A stretch of 64,000 nucleotides of DNA from Proteromonas lacertae (Eukaryota > Sar > Bigyra > Opalinata > Proteromonadidae): the NCBI GenBank assembly GCA_002245135.1, contig NGBS01000889.1, positions 62,001-126,000 of the forward strand, given 5' to 3'. The notes beneath the pieces are model-generated. The model made no database searches and was not told the origin of the DNA. It saw only the letters and a list, made by a program, of their open reading frames with translations. Below, piece after piece: positions 11,801-23,539 of this stretch. The position numbers and the translations under genes are program-made. The number at the start of each line of letters is the position of its first letter. The stretch's first letter is position 1.

Positions 11801-12224
11801 AAACCATTATCTTCCAACACCATCATAATATCACATATTGAAAGAATAATTCTACAAATATCATCACTTGAAAGGAATTTACTCTGGATTACCTCTTTTA
11901 GATCCTTTGAATAATATTTTCTATCTAATATCATATATTGATTTATCTGAAGTATTTTTAATGGATAAATAATGGCTTCACAACAATCTAAAAGAAATGA
12001 GTTGTTTTCACAAAACAATAATACACTATTCTCCTTTACATCAGCTATATTTAATATTTTTAACATTTTAATGTAATTTAAATGCTGGACAACATAATCC
12101 ACTTCATTATTACTCTTTTCTTCTTTCTTTCCTATCTACAAAAATAATATAATAATAATACAATTGCATCAGATGGTAATGTTGAGGATATAATATCATT
12201 TGCATAAGATTTTAAGCAAAACAT
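8847..12224 (-). CDS. Pseudokinase fused to leucine-rich repeats (A)
   Basis: The start MFCLKSYANDII at 12224 splices through a 26-nt intron into a kinase-like domain (about 12145-11350), then a linker, then many RI-type LRRs down to the TAA at 8847. In the kinase-like domain the catalytic loop reads VSNLKSSN where an active enzyme has HRDLKPEN, and DFG is replaced by DLF. The rest of the fold is recognisable: FKSPEELNG (APE), GVIWSIGCILYEMIC (helix F), and an Arg at the end of helix H. LRRs such as LDISSNNIDSTGLKYLM and LNLSSNKISYKGLEELI lie on separate short exons. Loss of the catalytic Asp implies a scaffold or sensor, not an enzyme. Exons in the 10.6-10.9 kb part are only partly resolved. 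A paralogue with the same order lies at 49113-51040. Confidence 0.72.
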
Positions 12225-12499
12225 TTTTCAAACTTGGTTTGATGTTTCAAAATAATTCATTTTAGTTACAACATGATATGTTATTATGATATTAATATTT
12301 TCTTTAAAAAACACAAAATCAACGTAATAGAAACTTATATACCACATTCTAAAACAAATAGATTATTAAACTGAAAATTGAAGAGATTTATAAAATAAGA
12401 AGGATTGAATAAAAACGATTTTGAATAATCTTTTATAATTCCCCAAAAAACAATACTAAAATATGTTGAATATATTTATATACAAATAAAGGTTTGGAT

Positions 12500-13767
12500 T
12501 TACTTAGCAGCATCTCCCATTGTATCTGGTTTATAAGTAAAACCATTAAATGCATCAGGATCAGTTAAAACTACATCAGCTGGGGTTGGAGTAACGAAAG
12601 GTAACTCTTTTACAAATACAGAATCAACATTTGATACATCATCTTCACTTTTAACAGTTGGTTTAAATGGAGGTTCAATCTCTTTTCTTAATAATCGATC
12701 CCAATCAATACCTTTAAAGAATGGATCTTTCTTTATCTCATCAAATCCATTCACACCAAGTCTTGTTGTTGGATTTCGATCTAAAAATTTCTTAATTATT
12801 CCAAATGCAGCATCACTCATACAAGATGGTTGGACTAATTCAGCTTCTAATATCTTCTTGTACATTCTCTGACGGTTTTTATCATAGAATGGAGGTAAAC
12901 CACTTATCATCTCATATATTAAAGTACCTAAACTCCACCAATCTACACCTTTACCATATGGTTGTTTTCTTAACACTTCAGGTGCTAAATATTCAGGAGT
13001 TCCACAAATTGATCGAACTGTATCACCTTCTACACCTTCTTTACTTAAACCAAAATCAGTTATACGAATGTGACCATCTCTGTCTAATAATAAATTCTCA
13101 GGTTTTAAATCTCGATAAATTATATCACTACTATGTAAATGATGTAAACCTAATGCGATTTCTGCAGAATAGAATCTGGCTCGTTCTTCGGAAAACTTTC
13201 CTTTTGTTAAGTAAGTATATAATTCACCTCCATTAAAGAAATCTAATACCATATATAACTTTGTACGAGATTGAAAAGCAAATCTCAAACTATTCAATTA
13301 ATATTAATACAATTTTCATTTTATACTTCACTAAGAATGGATGAGCTGCAGCTTCTAATATTCTTCTTTCAGCTAATGTGTGCTCATATTGTTTACGACT
13401 ATTTTTTATTATATATTAATTATAGCAATAAATACGCAATTACACTCTCTTTACTTAATACTTTCATAGCATAAATTTGTCCTGTATCTTTCATCTTCAC
13501 TTCATATACTTTACCAAAAGATCCTTTACCAATTGTCTTTAATAAAGCGAAATCATCTAAACAAAGTTTCTTTCCTTTGTAAGTAGTTCCAGGAAGATCA
13601 TCTCCTTTGAAATCTTCAGGACTATCACCGTATTCAGCATCGTATTTGGCTTCTTCATCCTAAATACTGTAATCAACTTTACATACCTTGGACTCTTTTG
13701 CAGTCTGTTCCTTCTTTTCTTCCTCGTTATTTTTCTTCTTATTTCCTCCAAATAACTTCTTGAACAT
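12500..13767 (-). CDS. AGC-family serine/threonine protein kinase, copy 2
   Basis: Start [12 protein letters not shown] at 13767, four exons, TAA at 12500. All catalytic motifs match copy 1 ([38 protein letters not shown], hydrophobic motif FNGFTY). The leader differs (Gly/Lys/Glu-rich, longer acidic linker [11 protein letters not shown]), and in the tail copy 2 has [14 protein letters not shown] where copy 1 has [14 protein letters not shown]. The 985-bp core, with two introns, is identical. Differing ends with identical cores suggest the two kinases share catalytic specificity but differ in localisation or regulation (inference). It diverges from the coiled-coil gene at 13867, about 100 bp away. 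Confidence 0.92.
12623..13607. repeat. 985-bp inverted repeat arm, kinase core (partner 366-1350)
   Basis: Reverse-complement partner of 366-1350. Two blocks checked through their translations in non-coding frames (737-1168 against 12805-13236; 499-702 against 13271-13474) are identical, which excludes conservation driven only by protein selection. The arms are separated by about 11.3 kb. Confidence 0.85.
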
Positions 13768-13866
13768 CACAAAAAGAAAATATTAAAAAAACGAAAAGAT
13801 CTCGGTTTACGAAAACTTTATTGATAAAATTCCCCGTTTTCTGTTTTTTAAATTCAAAATAATATT

Positions 13867-16504
13867 ATGAATAGTTTAGGAATTAAACAAAGTTTTCATC
13901 GTGAAAAATTCAAAGGAAAAATTAAGATTAACAATCCTTACGAATATAAAAACAGAACAGCTGATGAAATAGACACTTCGATTTATAAGGATCCTACAAT
14001 AGAACCAAAATCACTAACAGGTGCAAAATCAAAGAAAGGAAATGCAAGAGTAAGAGATACAACTTTAAAAGTTTTTGAAGATTTAAATCGGTATATTTAA
14101 TTTTTTTAATCGATAGAGAATCTCACATTGATCCAGTAGAATATAGAAAAACATTATTCAAGGCACACAATGAAAAGAGAGCAACATATTCTAGTATTTC
14201 TCTTTGTTTTCTCAATATATAATAGAAATATTGAATTCTCAAATACCAATAGCAGAATTAAAAGCATCAAATATAGACGCAGATATAAAATGTTCATTGT
14301 TTTTAAATCAATATTTCGTTATATTAAAATACTATGAAGATTTGAATATGGTTCCTGAAGAATTGAGAAAAATAATGATTAAACTTGACAGTATATATAT
14401 ATATATATATATACTAATTTTATAGAATTATTGCGTATTTATACTACATCACTTAGAGAAAATCCTCATAATAATGAAAGTGTATATTCACTAATAACAT
14501 ACATAAGTGATATAAATGCAGAAAGAAATGATTTACTAAGCAAATATAATAAATTAAAAGAAAATTACTCTGTCTTATTAGAAGAAATAACTAAGAAAAA
14601 GAATACTTCCATTCCGTCATTAATAGCAGATATAAAAATATTATCTAAAGAATACAACAAACTAAAAGAAGAAGAAGATTTCTTAAAAGATGATGTTGAA
14701 TTAATTGAAAAGATTAATATCTATATTTCAGAGGAAACTCATGTATTTAGTGAAGAATTAATAGCGTTAAGAGCAAAACTACTATCTGAACATGATAAAA
14801 TGATGATTATTGATAAACATTTAGAAGTAAAACGAAAGAAATTGGATGATATTTATACAGAATTATTATTATATAAATATACACCCTGTATTCCAAAAGA
14901 AGTGTATGATAGATTATATAAAGAGTATTTATTACTATTAAAAGAAAAAGCAAAAATTGATCAAAAGTTATTCTTACAAAAAACTGATTTATCAGTATTA
15001 GGGTCAAAAGTAAGAGATTTAAAAGATAGATTAACAATGATGCAGAATACAGTATTAAAAGAAAGAGCATATGCCAGATCTACAACTCCACGACCAAATT
15101 GGAAAATAATCCTTCCAGATGAAGATCATCCTGATAATAGTAAAGATACAGTCGAGAAATTATACGAAGAATTGAAGTTATATAATAATCCAGAATTATA
15201 TGAAGAGATAATGAAAGTATTTATTATTATTATTATTATTTATAGTTACAAAAACAAATAAATGATTTAGATGAAGAAGCAATCAAACTACAGGAGAAGA
15301 TTGATAAATATGAAGAAACTAATCCAGAGATAAGATATGATAAGAATGAAGATGGTACTTTAATGCCATTATCTGATATAACAATGGGATTAAAACCATT
15401 ACCTGATACACCACAGGATCTTATTACAGATACACCAACATGTACAAGAGTCTTTGCTAAGAGAGATATTATGCAATTTGCATTAGGATTATGGAAATAT
15501 AAAATGGATAGAGTATGTATATATATAATAATTATTATTTTTTAATAGCCAAACTTTCAAAATGTTCCATTAGAAAAGATTATGTCTTCTTTTATATACA
15601 ATACATTTGGTATTAAAGGAATTGTAGCGACTTATAGAAAGAATTATATTTATGGATTGAGAGAATATATAGGCCATCCTCATATACAATTAACGTATTT
15701 AATATTGATAGGTGTATTTCCTGAAGTATTATATGTTGATATGTTGAATGTATTAGAATTAGTTAGAGACTTTGCTTCATATTTATCTACTAATTTATTT
15801 AGTCAAATCGTTGATTATTTACCTGTACAATTGTTTGTTGAATATCTTCCACAGCTATTTCCCAAATTTAGTGATAAGACAATAAAAACATTGAAGAGAT
15901 GTATAAATGAGATGTTTATGAATAATAAACTGTTATACATACCAAAATTAATGGAATATCATAAAATTGATTTAGATAATCCATTTATAAAGGAGATACA
16001 GACACAATATATTAAAATAGTGAAAGAGTTTATTGTTAATTTATTTTCACATATCAGAATGTTGAGTAATCAAGATCATTATGGTAAATGTAAAATAAGA
16101 GATATTAGAAAGTTATGGATGGAGTTAGATACATGTATTCCTAATGATGTATTAGATGAGTATATATATATATTTAGTAATTATTTTATTATTATAGAAG
16201 AATAGCAATTGGTATATGTAATGATAAAACACAAATTGGATTTAGTCTTGATGAAGAAATTGAGATTGAACCATTTATACAGAATCTACAGAATAGTGTT
16301 ATAACTCCTTTTGATTGGTGTAATAAGAACATTATTAATCAACTTGGTATATCTCGTTCTACCACTATTACTACAGCATCTGATGGGAAAAGTGTATTAA
16401 CAAGTAGGAAAAGTATAATAAGATCAGGTACAATATTGCCTAAAGGTAGTGATAGTAGTGTAAAAGTAGGAAATAGTGTTGTTTCAGTTAAGAATAGTGT
16501 GTAA
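13867..16504 (+). CDS. Long coiled-coil protein, possibly ciliary
   Basis: Seven exons join in frame through 26-40 nt introns; one intron near 14394 is a TA repeat and another near 15220 an ATT repeat. The protein of about 800 residues starts MNSLGIKQSFHREKFKG. A short helical domain (RKTLFKAHNEKRATYSKILN, then LELKASNID-like) leads into a long coiled coil (for example LSKYNKLKENYSVLLEEITK). A globular helical C-terminal region follows (MQFALGLWKYKMDR, FIYNTFGIKGIVATYRKNY, LILIGVFPEVLYVDML) with a Ser-rich tail. The general arrangement recalls axonemal or TSNAXIP1-type coiled-coil proteins, but I cannot assign it with confidence. The presence of IFT81 nearby makes a ciliary role plausible only. 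Confidence 0.7.
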
Positions 16505-16547
16505 TATTTATGTTTTTATTTTGTTTTTTTTCTCAATAAATTAAACA

Positions 16548-17708
16548 CAGGGTTGTATAAATAGGTAACCTATAGGTTATAGGTAAAACCTATAATCTAG
16601 CTTTGATCGTTGGTTGGTCAAACCTTGAGCATTATTTTGTTAAAATCTATTTTAATTACATACTGAGTAACATATGTTTAATACAAACTATCATACTATA
16701 TAAAATATTATTCCTGCTTCTTGTTTTACTTTAATTACCATAGTTAGAATAAGATTGGTTGAAATTGTATAAATATCTATTCTGATATATTAATATTCAT
16801 CTACAAACTACTCAATAGTGATATTTAACATATTTATAAACAACTTGTTATTTTGATGATTAATTTATATTGATTACTATCTCTAAAAAACAAATATTAA
16901 TGTAATTATAATAATAAATCTCTATTTCTGGATATTAATGATTTGTCTTCAATAAGTCTCTTACTTTCTCAGTTTCTGAAAATAAATAAGCATTATAAAA
17001 CTCTCTTAGAGGTATAATATATCCTAGTTTGAAGCAAAACCTTCTAAATTCTGGTGAGTCTAATATTGTGGTACTGACTGCATTGAAGGTTATTAATTTA
17101 AATAGATCTTTGTTGACAGAATCTGAATTGACTTTGGCTTTTACCATATGTAATAATCTGAATATTTTATTTTAATCACGTTTTCCAAAACATTTTGAAG
17201 TCGTTAAAATGTTACTTCTCTAACATACAACAATTGAATAAATCCACAACTTCTTTCGATGCGAGAGGAGGTAATGTGATATCCCTATAGTTTCATATAT
17301 TATAAAGTCTTATAAATATTGAGTAATTATACTTCTAAATGATCTAAATCTTAAAAAATAAAGATTTACTTAGTCAAACCATCAAGCTTGATGTTTTTTT
17401 CTTTTATTTTTTTTATTCTATAATTAATTTAATATTATGTTAATAATATGTTATTGTGAGTCATCATTGAGAAATAGATCAAAAAAATAGTAATATAAAA
17501 AGTGCATCGACCGAAGGTCAAATTTGATATTTGAAAGATGATGTATAAAACATTAATTTTGTATATATGGTTAGATTATATGCTTCTTAACTCATGTTCA
17601 ATAGGAGGTCAACTAATAGTTAGTATAAGGAAGGTAAAGGTCAAGCTAAAGATATAGGTTTTGACCTATAGGTAAACCTATATTTTTTGACCGAAAAATA
17701 CAACACTG
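16548..17708. mobile_element. Degenerate hAT-like DNA transposon
   Basis: The left end reads CAGGGTTGTATAAATAGG and the right end, on the other strand, CAGTGTTGTATTTTTCGG, so both ends carry the CAG-G-TTG type terminus of hAT elements. Subterminal stretches on both sides repeat an AACCTATAGGT-like motif in inverted arrangement. Candidate 8-bp target duplications (ATTAAACA and ATTTTAAC) match only partly. At 1.16 kb, with only a 70-codon transposase remnant inside, it is non-autonomous. This element fills the largest gene-poor stretch of the window. Confidence 0.6.
16935..17147 (-). pseudogene. hAT-type transposase fragment
   Basis: The 70-codon frame contains DLFKLITFNAVSTTILDSPE, FRRFCFKLGYIIPL and LFSETEKVRDLL. 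This follows the pattern of the segment after the BED zinc finger in hAT/ZBED transposases (a residue run like F-I-x-x-x-x-x-x-x-x-V-E-D-P-x-F followed by Y-x-I-P-S-R). No RNase H-like catalytic core or C-terminal dimerisation region is found on either side, so it is a remnant. The call rests on pattern only. Confidence 0.5.
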
Positions 17709-18217
17709 ATTTTAACACCTTTTTCTTATGATTTTTTATTATCTTCGAGTTTGATTCAACAGCTAATATTTTGCACAACTCTTGATGTTATGTTGTAGTT
17801 TATATTAAGCTAGTTATCTAAGAAATCTAATTGTAAAGAATTTTGTAATCACTAGCTATATACATATTATGTATATATTTACAATAATTAGAACATTTTT
17901 AATCATAATAACAAATTTGAAATACATTGCGATAGAATAACACATATTAATTAAGAATATTTATAGATCAGAATAAGGTTAGTATATTTAATTACAAAAG
18001 CGTCTACTCAAGCCAAATACTACAGAAAGAGATAGTAATATCGATTATATCATATTAATTACAAAAGATTAAAAGCAAAACATAATTCAAAATAAAGAGT
18101 CGTTATATCCTTTTTTAAATTTCATTAATAATAGATAATATATTGTATGAATTCACATAACCATATAATATAATGTGATAGTAACAAAAATAATCAAATC
18201 AAATAAATAATGTATAT
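17709..18217. other. Intergenic, no gene seen
   Basis: About 500 bp of AT-rich sequence between the hAT-like element and the LRR gene. I see no open frame of note, no RNA gene and no clear repeat. Confidence 0.6.
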
Positions 18218-19112
18218 TTAATTAATACCACACAACTCTCTCATCTCAATTACATTTCCCTGTATTCCTTTATTCACTTTTTCTATCCTTCTTTTATCAA
18301 ATGAATCAAATCCTGGCATTTTTATTAAAGATTGTTTGGTTATTTGATTATTGGTTAATATTAAACTATTCAAGAAAGGTGATTCAAAGAAATTCTTTGG
18401 TATAAATGACAATTGATTATTTACTAAAGAACATATACTTAACTCTGGAAATACAACTTCATCACTAATTACAACTATTTTATTATTATCTAAATATAAA
18501 GAAGATAGTTTAGGAATTAGTGAAAATTCTTTAGCTAATTCAACAAAATTGTTATTTGACAAGTTCAAACTACTTAATTTTGGAAGCCTTGTTAATTCCA
18601 TTGGTAATATACTTATGTTATTAGATGACAGTGATATTTCTGTTAAAGTTGGTGGTAAAGGTCCACAGTTTGTTATACTATTCTCTTCTACTAGTAACTA
18701 TATTTAACAATTAATGTGGTATTGTATATATACTTTTTCTAATGAGCAACAAGTTAGTAGATTTGGTAATTCTTTTAATTGATTTGAGTTTAAATTAAGT
18801 ATTTTTAGTTTTGGAAATCCAAGTTCTTGTATCAATTCTGATATTAGATTTACAGATAAATCAAGTGTTTTTAACTATAAATAAATAGAGTTAAAAAATA
18901 CATCTCTGACAAGTAGTAATTGTTGTGGAATTAACTTTATACCACAGTTTGAAAAAAGCCCAATTTTCATTTTATTGGCTTTATCTATTTTTTCTTCAAG
19001 AACTTTTTTTGATATTAAGCTATCGTGTTTCTAAACTACATTATACTATAAGTAATACTTTCACTATTTTTTTCCTTTGATGTTCCTTAACAATACTAGA
19101 GTTTTGACCCAT
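18218..19112 (-). CDS. Small leucine-rich repeat protein, LRRC57-like
   Basis: Start MGQNSSIVKEHQRK at 19112; several short introns separate the repeats; stop at 18218. The repeats are of the Ras-group/SDS22-like kind, for example LPKLSSLNLSNNNFVELAKE and IPKLSSLYLDNNKIVVISDE, ending with a helical cap (FDSFDKRRIEKVNKGIQGN). The N-terminal MGxNSS is a good N-myristoylation signal, and LRRC57 also starts MGNS and is predicted to be myristoylated, so membrane attachment is likely. Overall length, about 230-240 residues, agrees with LRRC57. Function in that family is poorly defined. Confidence 0.72.
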
Positions 19113-19178
19113 TTTTTGATTTTTAATACTATTTGAAACGGATCTATTTTGTTTGTATTTATTTGTATTTTGTTTTTC

Positions 19179-20087
19179 ATGATTGTTGTATATATAGTTG
19201 CTATTATATTGGCATTTTTTGTTTTGTTTAATTATTACTTTTACAGCTATATTACTGATTCTGAGAATATATCAGGCAAACCACAAATATGGGACAAAAA
19301 AGAAGTACTCTATTCTGAATGTGGATACTCCAGTATTAAAATTGTACATATGAAAAATTACACAACATTCGTTCATTCAAGTAATGATATTATCTCAAAC
19401 ATAATCAAGACATCAAAGCATTGGTTTGATTGTGAATTATTACCAAGTATGTGGGATGAAATAGAAGATTTAAACAAGAATGAAGGTGTGTTTGTTGATA
19501 TTGGAGCACATATAGGTTCTTGTTCTTTGTTGATGTTGAATGAAGGTATTAAGACTGTATCGTTTGAACCAGTAAGTGAAAATTTGTATGTATTCACAAA
19601 ATCTGTATGGAATAATGTAAAGTTTGCAAATGATATTGAGATTTACCAATGTGGATTAGGTAATTCTACTCAAGAATTAAACATATATATAAATAGACAA
19701 AATATAGGCGAATCTAGTGTTGAAGCTGTTCCGTTGACTACTTCGGTAAATATGACATTTGAAAACAGAATAATAAAGATGTTCAAATTGGATGATATAT
19801 GGAAAAGTAAATACAATGATATTGTGATTAATTTGTTAAAATTGGATGTGAATGGTTTTGAATTATATGTATTACAAGGATGCACACAGTTATTGAAGGA
19901 TAATAGAATATTATCTTTGTATATCGAAATTAATTGTAACTATTTATCAAGATATGGAGTGAAATCTGAAGATATATTTAATTTGTTAGAGAAATATGGT
20001 TATTTTGTGAAAGAAAAACAACATTGTACTGAGGACTTAACTTATAATACTGGTGTAATACTCAAGAAATTCAAACAAAACGTATAA
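19179..20087 (+). CDS. Membrane-anchored FkbM-family methyltransferase
   Basis: Single exon, about 302 codons from the first in-frame ATG at 19179. A hydrophobic N-terminal segment (MIVVYIVAIILAFFVLFNYY) acts as a signal anchor. The SAM-binding motif I is GVFVDIGAHIGSCSLLML, followed by TVSFEPVSENLY (motif post I) and the FkbM signature INLLKLDVNGFELYVLQG. FkbM methyltransferases modify hydroxyl or sugar groups of small molecules, glycans and lipids. Luminal orientation in the secretory pathway is inferred from the anchor. No introns, unlike most neighbours, and FkbM genes are frequently transferred between bacteria and protists, so horizontal origin is possible, though base composition fits the surroundings. 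Confidence 0.83.
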   Translation: MIVVYIVAIILAFFVLFNYYFYSYITDSENISGKPQIWDKKEVLYSECGYSSIKIVHMKNYTTFVHSSNDIISNIIKTSKHWFDCELLPSMWDEIEDLNKNEGVFVDIGAHIGSCSLLMLNEGIKTVSFEPVSENLYVFTKSVWNNVKFANDIEIYQCGLGNSTQELNIYINRQNIGESSVEAVPLTTSVNMTFENRIIKMFKLDDIWKSKYNDIVINLLKLDVNGFELYVLQGCTQLLKDNRILSLYIEINCNYLSRYGVKSEDIFNLLEKYGYFVKEKQHCTEDLTYNTGVILKKFKQNV

Positions 20088-20204
20088 ATGTGTCATTTAT
20101 CATTTGTATTTATAATCACATATAAATTCCCCCTAAATTAATTAATTTAAAAGTAATATTTCAAAATATATTATTTATTTTTTAGTTTAATAAATTTGTT
20201 CAAA

Positions 20205-22388
20205 TTATCCCTCTTGATTTATAACCATAACATCAGCACCTTCAAAGTTCAAGTGTCCAAAATCTGCACCATCATTATTATGTTCAAGTTGTTTCTTCTT
20301 ATATTCTTGACTCTTAATCTTTAATTGTAACAAATTATAGAATTGTTGGAACATTTCCTTCTGCTTCTTATCAGTATCCTCATTATCTTTCAATGATTTT
20401 TGTTTCTTTAAAAGTGTTTTTGTAAGACTTTCTAATCGATTCAATCGATCATTATATAAATCTTTATAAGAGTGGAAATCTGGTGTTAATACTTCAGCTC
20501 CTGATAGATATTTCTCCTCATGTTGTGCTCTATCAACTTGCTGTTGTAATATTGATATATTAGCACATAATTGGTGATACATTGATTCATATTTCAAACA
20601 TTGTGATTCTATTTGATCACATTGAGATTCCATATTCTTTCTTTCTGCTTCTAAACCTACAGCTGTGTTGTTATATGTTTGATTCTTTTCTTTATGAATG
20701 GATTCTAAATTACTATATTCTTCACGAGCAACACGTAAGTCATTAATCTATTCATAATAATAATAATATATAATATATAATATATATACTTGTGGTCCTA
20801 AGATATTCTTCTTTGCATCTAATTGAGCTTTCACTTGATCAATCTGTTTAGATAATTCTTCCAATATCTTTGCCTTATCTTCGTCACTCTTTGATTTCTC
20901 ATTAGAAACTACCTCTATTTGATCTTTTACAGCTCTTGCACCACTTACTCCTCTTATTCTCTCTAATTCAGAGACAATATCTTCATAATGCTCATCTCTC
21001 TCTTGTAATACCTTTACTGTTCTATCTAATATAACCGTTTCAGCTTGAATCTTCTCAAGCTCTTGTTTCAAACCTTTGTATTTTTCAGTAGTTTGTAATA
21101 ACACTTCTCTATATTTCTTAAATCTTTGAGCTCTTTGATAAGCTTCTTGATTACTTTTTATCTCATTTTCAACTGATTGTTTCTCTTGTTTCTCTTCTTC
21201 TAATTCTTTCTCTTTCTTTGTTATCTCCTTTTGTAATTGTGAAACTTTCTTTTTATATATTTCTAACTGACTATTTCCACTTGATTTCAATTGTTCAATC
21301 TCATTCTTCATTTGTGCAATATCATTCTGATATTGTTCAACATTACCTTGCATCATTCTAATATCATTCTCAGTACGTGGAGCACTTGCCATTTGCTGTA
21401 ATTCTGATAATTGTTTCTGCTTTTCCTTCAATATTGCTGGTAAATTAACAAGTGCTTGTGATTTGAATCTATCTACTTCATTCTGTAATGCATCTAACAT
21501 CTCTTGTGGTGTAGATGAGTTCTGTTCAACTGTCTTCATCTCTCTATATCTAAATATTGCATCTTCTTTCTTTACTTTACATTGTTCATAGTTAGTCTGT
21601 TGTTCATATATTCTATCTTGTAGTCTTTGTTCCTCTTCTTGTTGATGTCTTAATTCTCTCGTTGCATCTAATAATTCATCGAATCCTTCATAACTCTTAT
21701 TACGGAGTTTCATTCCTTCTATTTTGCTTTCTAATTGCTTCTTTTCTTCAGTCAGTGTGTTAATGTCTTTGATTAATTCTTGGGGATTTTGAGCAGTTTC
21801 TTTTTTCTTTTCTAATTCTTTATGGATCTCTATAAATGTTTTTCTTAATTCTTCATTTTCTTGTTGTAATTGCTGGATATTGGCATCTTGAGAGAATTCT
21901 GAGGGAACTTCAATTCTTTGAATGAATCTTCCTAAATATGCACGAAGTTGTAACATTTGGAAGTTTATTAATACATAACGAAGTGCTGGATAGACTGCTA
22001 CTTTATCACCATTCATTAAACCATTTCTCCAATCATCTCTAGTAAAAATAAATGAGTTAATATATACTCTGATAAACCTTGCATACGAAATTTCAATAAT
22101 TTCAAGAATTCCATCATTCTTGTCACAGCTATATCTTTTTGTTCTGTCTTTAAATCGACAGTGTAATTAGAATCCAAAGTGGTTAAGACCTATTGATCAA
22201 ATTTACCAAAAATATACTTCATTAAATAAATCTAAAAGCTCTTGACCTACTATTTCATCAAATACAACCTAATTACATAGACATCATAAGAAACATACTA
22301 AAGAGTAATTTTTATTAAAGGGAGGTTGATTTAATCTCTCAACAATTTCTCTATGAATATCAGCACCTGCTTTACTCAGGTCAGACAT
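20205..22388 (-). CDS. IFT81: Intraflagellar transport protein IFT81
   Basis: Start MSDLSKAGADIHREIVERLN at 22388, then short exons encoding the N-terminal calponin-homology-like fold (VVFDEIVGQELLDLF, DLKTEQKDIAVTRMMEFLKL). The diagnostic block YPALRYVLINFQMLQLRAYL-GRF-x(4)-VPSEF corresponds to the YPVLHWLLQR...YLARFL.KLEVPSEF segment of IFT81. A coiled coil of some 450 residues follows, ending near 20205. IFT81 pairs with IFT74 in the IFT-B core, and the N-terminal domain binds tubulin cargo for axoneme assembly. The gene is strong evidence that this organism builds a cilium or flagellum. Confidence 0.9.
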
Positions 22389-22612
22389 GCTTTAAAATTA
22401 AATCAAAAAAATAAAAATTCAAAACGATCCGTAATTTACTTGTCAAAATGACAAAATCAGTTATTTTTTCAAATTAAATATGAGAAACGAATTACTTTTC
22501 ATTTAGTTGTTTTCTTGTTTTTTAGCATTAATTTAAATTATTTAACTATCTGTAACATTTAAAATATATTAATTTCTTTCAAATTTTACAGTAAAGCGTT
22601 TATTTATTGAAT

Positions 22613-23476
22613 ATGAGAGGATTGTTGATTGTAATATATTTTCTATCGGTATTTGGTAAATATGGAGATTGCCCGGGTAAGTGTAGTGGTCATGGATCAT
22701 GTATTCCACGTAATATCAATCATGCACCTGATTTACCAGATTATATTTGTAGATGTGAACCAGATTACACAGGAATTGATTGTGAACAGAGTATATTGAT
22801 ATTAATATAATGAATATTGTAAATAGGAAAATGCGCTACAACATTTCCAACAGTAAATCTTCGTAGAACTCCAGATGTAGAAGAATTTGTAATAAAGCCA
22901 AAATCTTCAAAGAAACCAATAATTAGTGGATGTTTAGTATATGCAGAATATATAGATGAAAAGAATAGAAAGCATTATACAGAATTGTTTAACATTTTTA
23001 ATAATTTTACTTCTGCATATATCGATAATAGTAATATTAATCATCATCTAATACAGAATGAATGTGTTGGTAATGATTATCCTGGTTTTGTTGAGGCAAT
23101 AAATTCACTGCCAAATATAACAACAAAAGTAAAAACAGTTGAAATAAGAAGAGTATTATCCAATGTAATAATGGTGAGATTGAAGTATGATGTAAAAAAT
23201 CCATTATTTGTTGATCCTAATATAAAAATAAAAATATTAACAAATGATGAATTGAAAGTCTATCCTTATTCTCATAAGAAGAATTTGGTAGAAATTAGGT
23301 CATCTGTTTTTGGTAGTAGGGTTTATAATCCTTTAATCTCAAAGTTTATTTATTATGAAGGTCATAAATCCCTATCTCCAGTGGAATGCAGTGGTAATGG
23401 AGAATGTGATAGAAAAACTGGAAATTGTAGATGTTTTGATGGATATGAAGGTCCATCATGTAATATAAGACTGTAA
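22613..23476 (+). CDS. Secreted or surface protein with two EGF-like modules
   Basis: Start MRGLLIVIYFLSVFG, a signal peptide, followed by an EGF-like module CPGKCSGHGSC...CRCEPDYTGIDC. A 37-nt intron follows (spliced product EQRKCATTFPTV), then a region of about 190 residues with possible N-glycosylation sites (NNFT, NIT), and a second EGF-like module ECSGNGECDRKTGNCRCF with GYEGPSC. No transmembrane segment or anchor is evident after the last module, so it is probably secreted. The central region is not recognised. EGF-like modules of the GxC-x-C-x(2)-GY type are typical of adhesion or surface proteins in protists. Confidence 0.8.
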
Positions 23477-23539
23477 TTTTAATGATATTATATAATACAC
23501 AACAGTTGTAATATGTCAAAACATTAATTACTTTTTTAA

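Noticed and set aside
19149-19178. Longer start for the FkbM methyltransferase
   Set aside because: The upstream start is TTG. The first ATG at 19179 already gives a complete signal anchor.
2600-20140. Recurrent AATTCCCC-like motif (about 2621, 12436, 13828, 20128)
   Set aside because: Position and orientation relative to starts are inconsistent. Two of the four lie between gene ends, so no promoter role is supported.
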